From Acinetobacter sp. (GTDB lineage: Bacteria > Pseudomonadota > Gammaproteobacteria > Pseudomonadales > Moraxellaceae): a DNA stretch of 9,420 nt. The position numbers and the translations under genes are program-made. Shown piece after piece: positions 6,232-9,420 of the stretch (the first letter of the stretch is position 1; each line of letters starts with the position of its first letter). The stretch covers positions 1 through 9,420 of the forward strand of contig SSHD01000021.1 of NCBI GenBank assembly GCA_008017255.1, given 5' to 3'. The notes under the pieces are model-generated. The model had not been told where the DNA came from. It saw only the letters and a program-made list of their open reading frames with translations, and did not search any database.

Positions 6232-7299
6232 ATGCCAGCCGTTGAAAACAGAGTTTCATTATTCAATTCGCTGATTAAAACCGTGTTGAATCCGCAAGAT
6301 GCCGATTTTTGGCTACAAAAAATAAATCCATTATGGTCTGTAAATCAACCGCTTGCCAAAATCACAAAAAAACAAGTTGTGGCAAAAGATACCGTGAGTT
6401 TGGTATTGCGTTGCAATCGGCATGTACTGCGTGGCAGGGCAGGGCAACATCATCCTGTCACGGTGGAAATTGCTGGTCGTGCTTACCAACGTAGTTATAG
6501 CCTGATGCAGTTAGATGCAGACCATTTGTGTTTAACGGTGAAAAAAGTTAATCAGGGCAAGGTCAGTTCGTGGTTGGTTGAGCACAGTAAAGTAGGCGAT
6601 ATGCTGCAATTGGGTCAACCGTATGGCGAGATGCAACAATTCATTCAAACGCCAAATCTAATTCTACTCGCCGCAGGCAGTGGCATTACCCCAATGTTGA
6701 GTTTGCTCGAAGCCATGTCTCAATCTAAGCAGCTCAATAGTATTGCAGTGCGCTTGCTGTATTGGGTCAAAACCACTGAAGATGCTGCCTATGCTGAATA
6801 TTTTCAAAAAATCGCTGCAAAAAATGCCAGTTTTAGTGTGCAAATATTTTATACCCAACAACAAGGCGCACGCTTAAACCGAAGTCATGTGGCGAAATTT
6901 GAAGCTCTAGCTGAAAGTACAGTTTACGCCTGCGGTCCATCGGGTTTTGTTACGAGTACCGAAACCTTATTTGCTCAAGCCGCAGTCATGCAAACCGAAG
7001 CCTTTAGCCTCCATACCGATCATGCCGTTGGCACAGAAACAGGCTTTGCTCAGATCACACTCACAAAGTCGAAGCAAACCTTAAGCATTCCAAAAGGGCA
7101 GTCAATTTTGTCCAGTTTGGAACAGCAGGGCATTCAGCCGATGCATGGTTGTCGTATGGGCATCTGTAACAAATGTGTGTGCAACAAAGCGCAAGGCAGC
7201 ACTAAAAATTTAGTCAATGGCACCAGCAATAGCGAAGCCGCGCAGTTATTAAAAATTTGTGTAAATTCCGCTCAATCCGATCTTGTACTTGATCTCTAA
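6232..7299 (+). CDS. desC: Ferredoxin reductase component of acyl desaturase (FAD, NAD(P), 2Fe-2S)
   Basis: This flavoprotein takes electrons from NAD(P)H and passes them through its own 2Fe-2S centre to a desaturase. From ATG 6232 it has 355 residues. An FAD-binding barrel (about 43-135) carries RSYSL at 87-91. A nucleotide-binding domain (about 142-255) has AAGSGITPM at 147-155 and ACGPSGF at 233-239. A plant-type ferredoxin domain (about 275-355) has cluster cysteines C307, C312, C315 and C343 (C-x4-C-x2-C-x27-C). All key residues are present. The open frame reaches ATG 6154, but that would put the operator and the TATAAT at 6199 inside the gene and adds 26 residues unlike the rest, so 6232 is preferred despite a weak ribosome site. 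Only 14 bases separate it from desB, indicating one operon. The domain order and pairing match P. aeruginosa DesC. The physiological cofactor is not certain. Confidence 0.92.
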   Translation: MPAVENRVSLFNSLIKTVLNPQDADFWLQKINPLWSVNQPLAKITKKQVVAKDTVSLVLRCNRHVLRGRAGQHHPVTVEIAGRAYQRSYSLMQLDADHLCLTVKKVNQGKVSSWLVEHSKVGDMLQLGQPYGEMQQFIQTPNLILLAAGSGITPMLSLLEAMSQSKQLNSIAVRLLYWVKTTEDAAYAEYFQKIAAKNASFSVQIFYTQQQGARLNRSHVAKFEALAESTVYACGPSGFVTSTETLFAQAAVMQTEAFSLHTDHAVGTETGFAQITLTKSKQTLSIPKGQSILSSLEQQGIQPMHGCRMGICNKCVCNKAQGSTKNLVNGTSNSEAAQLLKICVNSAQSDLVLDL

Positions 7300-7304
7300 G
7301 AGAG
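7300..7304 (+). promoter_or_regulatory. Ribosome binding site of desB
   Basis: GAGAG immediately after the desC stop lies nine bases before ATG 7314. It is too close (three bases) to the in-frame TTG at 7308 and too far from ATG 7320, so 7314 is the best start. Confidence 0.5.
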
Positions 7305-7313
7305 AAATTGAAT

Positions 7314-8408
7314 ATGAATATGCCAGTAAAAACAGAATATTTTAAAAACCCGAAAAATCGTGATTTAACTGCCGCAGAGCTTGATGCCTTTGCACGTGAG
7401 TTGGATCAAATAAAACAACAGGTATTAGATGATATTGGCGAGAAAGATGCTGAATACATTCGCCGTGTCTATGCTTCGATTCGTTATAGCAGTGCCTTGG
7501 GGTGTGCCTGTTTGTTTTTGGGTTGGTTTCCGCCAGCGTGGTTGCTTGGTACAGGACTACTTGGTTTTGCTAAAATTATGGAAAATATGGAACTCGGTCA
7601 TAATGTCATACATGGGCAATACGACTGGATGAATGATCCGAAGTTTCACGGCCCAAGCTATGAATTGAATATGGTTGGAACAGCGGCTAACTGGCGACAA
7701 ACCCACAACTATAAGCACCATACCTATACCAATATTAAAGGTATGGATGACGATGTAGGATATGGAGTATTTCGTTTATTTCCAGAACAACGCTGGACTA
7801 AGTTTACCTTAATTCAACCCATTTATATTCTACCATTTAGCCTATTGTTCCAATGGGGCGTTGCCATTCAAAGCCTTGAAGTTGGTAAGGTATTGTATAA
7901 GCGTAAAACCGTAGCCGAATTTAAACGAGATTGGCGGTCTGTACAAACTAAAATCACCAAGCAGCTGTTTAAAGATTATGTGTTTTTCCCATTAGTGGCA
8001 GGGCCTGCGGCGATTCCAGTATTTACCGGTCATTTAGTTGCCAATGGTCTACGTAATATCTGGACCTTTAGCATTATTTTTTGCGGCCATTTCACTGGTG
8101 ATGTCGAAGTATTTCCGAAAACCGTGTTGGAAAATGAAAGTCGGGGGCATTGGTATATGCGTCAGATTCGAGGTTCGTCTAACCTCACAGGTTCAGAAGT
8201 TTTGCATATATTGTCAGGGCATTTGAGCCATCAAATCGAACATCATTTATTTCCAGATATTCCTGCACGGCGTTACCGTCAAATGGGACCGAAAGTGCAG
8301 GCGGTGTGTGAAAAATATGGCTTAAATTATAATAGCGCCAGTTTTGCCAAACAATTTGGGCAAGTGATTGGGCGTATTTTTAAATATTCACTGCCGTTTA
8401 AAAAGTAA
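7314..8408 (+). CDS. desB: Membrane di-iron fatty-acid (acyl-CoA) desaturase
   Basis: This desaturase inserts a double bond into a long saturated acyl chain using O2 and electrons from the adjacent reductase. From ATG 7314 it has 364 residues. The three histidine boxes of the membrane desaturase family are intact: H96-NVI-H100, H131-NYK-H135-H136 and Q307-IE-H310-H311, preceded by H303 and H306. Hydrophobic stretches lie near 60-88, 165-190 and 220-260. The ending HLSHQIEHHLFPDIPARRY is typical of the DesA3/DesB branch. P. aeruginosa DesB is a delta-9 acyl-CoA desaturase, so the same position is the likeliest here, but regiospecificity cannot be read from sequence alone. It is the second gene of the desC-desB operon, 14 bases after desC, and is presumably repressed through the upstream dyad. 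Alternative starts are TTG 7308 and ATG 7320. Confidence 0.93.
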   Translation: MNMPVKTEYFKNPKNRDLTAAELDAFARELDQIKQQVLDDIGEKDAEYIRRVYASIRYSSALGCACLFLGWFPPAWLLGTGLLGFAKIMENMELGHNVIHGQYDWMNDPKFHGPSYELNMVGTAANWRQTHNYKHHTYTNIKGMDDDVGYGVFRLFPEQRWTKFTLIQPIYILPFSLLFQWGVAIQSLEVGKVLYKRKTVAEFKRDWRSVQTKITKQLFKDYVFFPLVAGPAAIPVFTGHLVANGLRNIWTFSIIFCGHFTGDVEVFPKTVLENESRGHWYMRQIRGSSNLTGSEVLHILSGHLSHQIEHHLFPDIPARRYRQMGPKVQAVCEKYGLNYNSASFAKQFGQVIGRIFKYSLPFKK

Positions 8409-8419
8409 TATTCAAATGC

Positions 8420-8449
8420 AAAAAAAGCAGAAAACCTAGGTTTTCTGCT
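8420..8449 (-). terminator. Rho-independent terminator of the SIMPL gene (24-bp perfect palindrome)
   Basis: AGCAGAAAACCT (8426-8437) is followed directly by its exact reverse complement (8438-8449), which can form a 10-bp stem with a CTAG loop. Read on the minus strand it is followed by seven U (8420-8426), a good terminator for the leftward gene. On the + strand the U-tract is missing (GTACTTAC follows), so it may stop desB transcripts less efficiently. Confidence 0.82.
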
Positions 8450-8474
8450 GTACTTACAAAATCACTCAAGATGC

Positions 8475-9173
8475 TTATTTAAACTGGATTGAACCGTTGG
8501 CATTGACCATAATTTTAGATTCACCTGCTGCCATATCTTGGGCAGGAGCAGCTTCAGCCATAGAAAATTTCGCCGCACCACGCATCATCGGTTGTGGGAA
8601 ATAATTACTGGTGTTGAGGTTTAAAGTGACCAAATTGTATTGGTTTTTATTCCATGCCTGAGTAATGGCTTGGGCACGTTGTTGAAAGTTTTTCGAGGCT
8701 TCAATCATCAACTCATTTTCAACTTTTTTGCGTTGCTCATCCGACACGCTAAAGTTAATCGATTGGGTTTGGAAGTGCTGTTGTAGCTCGCTAATGAGCT
8801 GACTGGCGGCTTTAAAATCTTTACTTTCCAGTTGAATTTCTGCACGTGCACGCCATTCTTTCAGTTTGTTGTTGTCATTGTCATAGACAGGGTAGGTGCT
8901 TTGCGTGCCAGTTTCAATTTTCACTTGTGAATATTTACGTGCCATCGCCTGTGCTTGATTCATCAATTGATTGATCTGATTGGAAAGTTCGGCAGGTTGT
9001 TTGTGGCTTTTTTCGATATACAGCACCGCACGCATTTCATCGTTGGCAACTTGGCGGGAGGCATCGGCTTGAATATTGACTAAATTATAGTTCAATTGCT
9101 CAGTTTCGTGAGCAAATAGGTTTGGGCTGAAACTCGCCCCAATTAGCAGGGTGCTCATTGCGAAATGACGCAT
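8475..9173 (-). CDS. Secreted SIMPL-domain (DUF541) protein
   Basis: This 232-residue exported protein has a SIMPL/DUF541 domain. The N-terminus MRHFAMSTLLIGASFSPNLFA is a Sec-type signal peptide with a likely cut after A21, so the mature protein should be periplasmic. The rest (about 28-230) alternates strands and helices as in the family: VNIQADASRQVANDEMRAVLYIE, then ARKYSQVKIETGTQSTYPVYD, WRARAEIQLESKDF, and a C-terminal AAPAQDMAAGESKIMVNANGSIQFK. SIMPL-type proteins such as E. coli YggE are linked to envelope or oxidative stress, but their molecular activity is unclear. The ATG at 9173 has TAAGGA (9181-9186) seven bases upstream. It is convergent with desB and terminates at the palindrome near 8420-8449. 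A partial IS element begins about 100 bases upstream. The family call is good; function is unknown. Confidence 0.85.
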   Translation of the reverse strand: MRHFAMSTLLIGASFSPNLFAHETEQLNYNLVNIQADASRQVANDEMRAVLYIEKSHKQPAELSNQINQLMNQAQAMARKYSQVKIETGTQSTYPVYDNDNNKLKEWRARAEIQLESKDFKAASQLISELQQHFQTQSINFSVSDEQRKKVENELMIEASKNFQQRAQAITQAWNKNQYNLVTLNLNTSNYFPQPMMRGAAKFSMAEAAPAQDMAAGESKIMVNANGSIQFK

Positions 9174-9203
9174 AAAAATTTCCTTAGAATTTTGAATGAA
9201 AAA

Positions 9204-9209
9204 ATTATA
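9204..9209 (-). promoter_or_regulatory. Candidate -10 of the SIMPL gene promoter
   Basis: A perfect TATAAT lies on the minus strand 30 bases before the start codon, predicting transcription from about 9197. The -35 is poor: TTTTTA at 9226-9231 with spacing 16. The element lies between the gene and the IS end, so the insertion probably leaves this core promoter intact. Confidence 0.45.
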
Positions 9210-9275
9210 GTTACAGCTATGATCTTAAAAAGAACTTATGCAAAATTTTGGTAGGTTTTGTGGTGACTTTGTAAT

Positions 9276-9291
9276 AAACCTCTTGCAAAAA
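9276..9291. repeat. Probable terminal end of the IS5-family element
   Basis: The stretch AAACCTCTTGCAAAAA, directly after the transposase stop, has the look of a terminal inverted repeat of IS5-family elements. Only one end is inside the window, so the repeat partner and target duplication cannot be checked and the exact boundary is uncertain. Confidence 0.35.
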
Positions 9292-9420
9292 TCATTTTTT
9301 AATCAATTCCATGTTGTAAATAGCAGCAATCAAATTGAGGCGTAAACCCATGCGTTTACGCCGATTGCGATAACGTTCAGCAAGGATTCTAAAGGTCTTT
9401 AATTTACCATTTACGTGCTC
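9292..9420 (-). mobile_element. IS5-family transposase, C-terminal 42 residues (rest outside window)
   Basis: On the minus strand an open frame runs in from the right edge and stops with TGA at 9292-9294. The visible residues include EHVNGKLKTFRILAERYRNR and, after a few residues, GLRLNLIAAIYNMEL. This is the typical C-terminal end of IS5-family DDE transposases: the E of the catalytic triad with the R/K spacing, then a conserved NL-x-AAIYN segment. The first visible residue may be the catalytic Glu of the Y-(2)-R-(3)-K-type motif region, but this cannot be settled on 42 residues. Whether the element is complete or truncated cannot be seen. It points toward the SIMPL gene in the same orientation, with no terminator visible between them. 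Confidence 0.85.

Noticed and set aside
6664..6864. Minus-strand open frame opposite desC
   Set aside because: It lies over the conserved NAD(P)-binding domain of desC and shows no independent coding signs.
7429..8226. Two further + strand frames within desB
   Set aside because: They are out-of-frame shadows; the desB frame carries all three histidine boxes.
6154..8408. desC-desB as part of a new electron-transfer or defence system
   Set aside because: Domain content, order and the divergent TetR gene match the known desT-desCB arrangement, so no new system needs to be invoked.

Overview
The window looks like ordinary chromosome of a gammaproteobacterium, most likely Acinetobacter or a close relative. 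The evidence is AT-leaning DNA, RluA, RapA, Dps and FabR/DesT-type proteins close to their gammaproteobacterial homologues, and the desT/desC/desB layout known from Pseudomonas. The genus is an inference from general resemblance. No sequence search was possible.

Layout: (1) 3-410 (+) is the 3' end of a pseudouridine synthase gene of the RluA type. It is followed at 599 (+, TTG start) by rapA, the SWI2/SNF2 ATPase that recycles RNA polymerase. (2) A symmetric hairpin at 3453-3487 with A and T tracts separates rapA from a convergent dps gene (3501-3992, -). (3) A DUF389 membrane protein gene (4256-5389, +) meets, tail to tail with a 4-base gap, a TetR-family repressor gene of the FabR/DesT type (5394-6095, -). 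(4) Divergent from the repressor is a two-gene operon: a flavin/2Fe-2S ferredoxin reductase (desC, 6232-7299) and a membrane fatty-acid desaturase (desB, 7314-8408). The divergent promoter region holds a perfect 14+14 inverted repeat. (5) A terminator palindrome at 8420-8449 lies between desB and a convergent secreted SIMPL-domain (DUF541) gene (8475-9173, -). (6) At the right edge, 9292-9420 (-) is the C-terminus of an IS5-family transposase, so an insertion sequence lies just upstream of the SIMPL gene.

How the genes work together: the clearest unit is desT-desCB. DesC passes electrons from NAD(P)H through FAD and a 2Fe-2S centre to the di-iron desaturase DesB. DesB introduces a double bond into saturated acyl chains, and the DesT-like repressor probably adjusts this to membrane composition through the palindrome. 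The other genes are housekeeping or stress functions: rRNA/tRNA modification, RNA polymerase recycling, and iron storage with DNA protection.

Several longest-ORF starts are better moved inward: dps to 3992, desT to 6095, desC to 6232 and desB to 7314. I see no CRISPR array, tRNA, rRNA or clearly new multi-gene system. The points most worth a second look are the desT/desC operator, the short N-terminal tail of Dps and the IS junction near the SIMPL gene.
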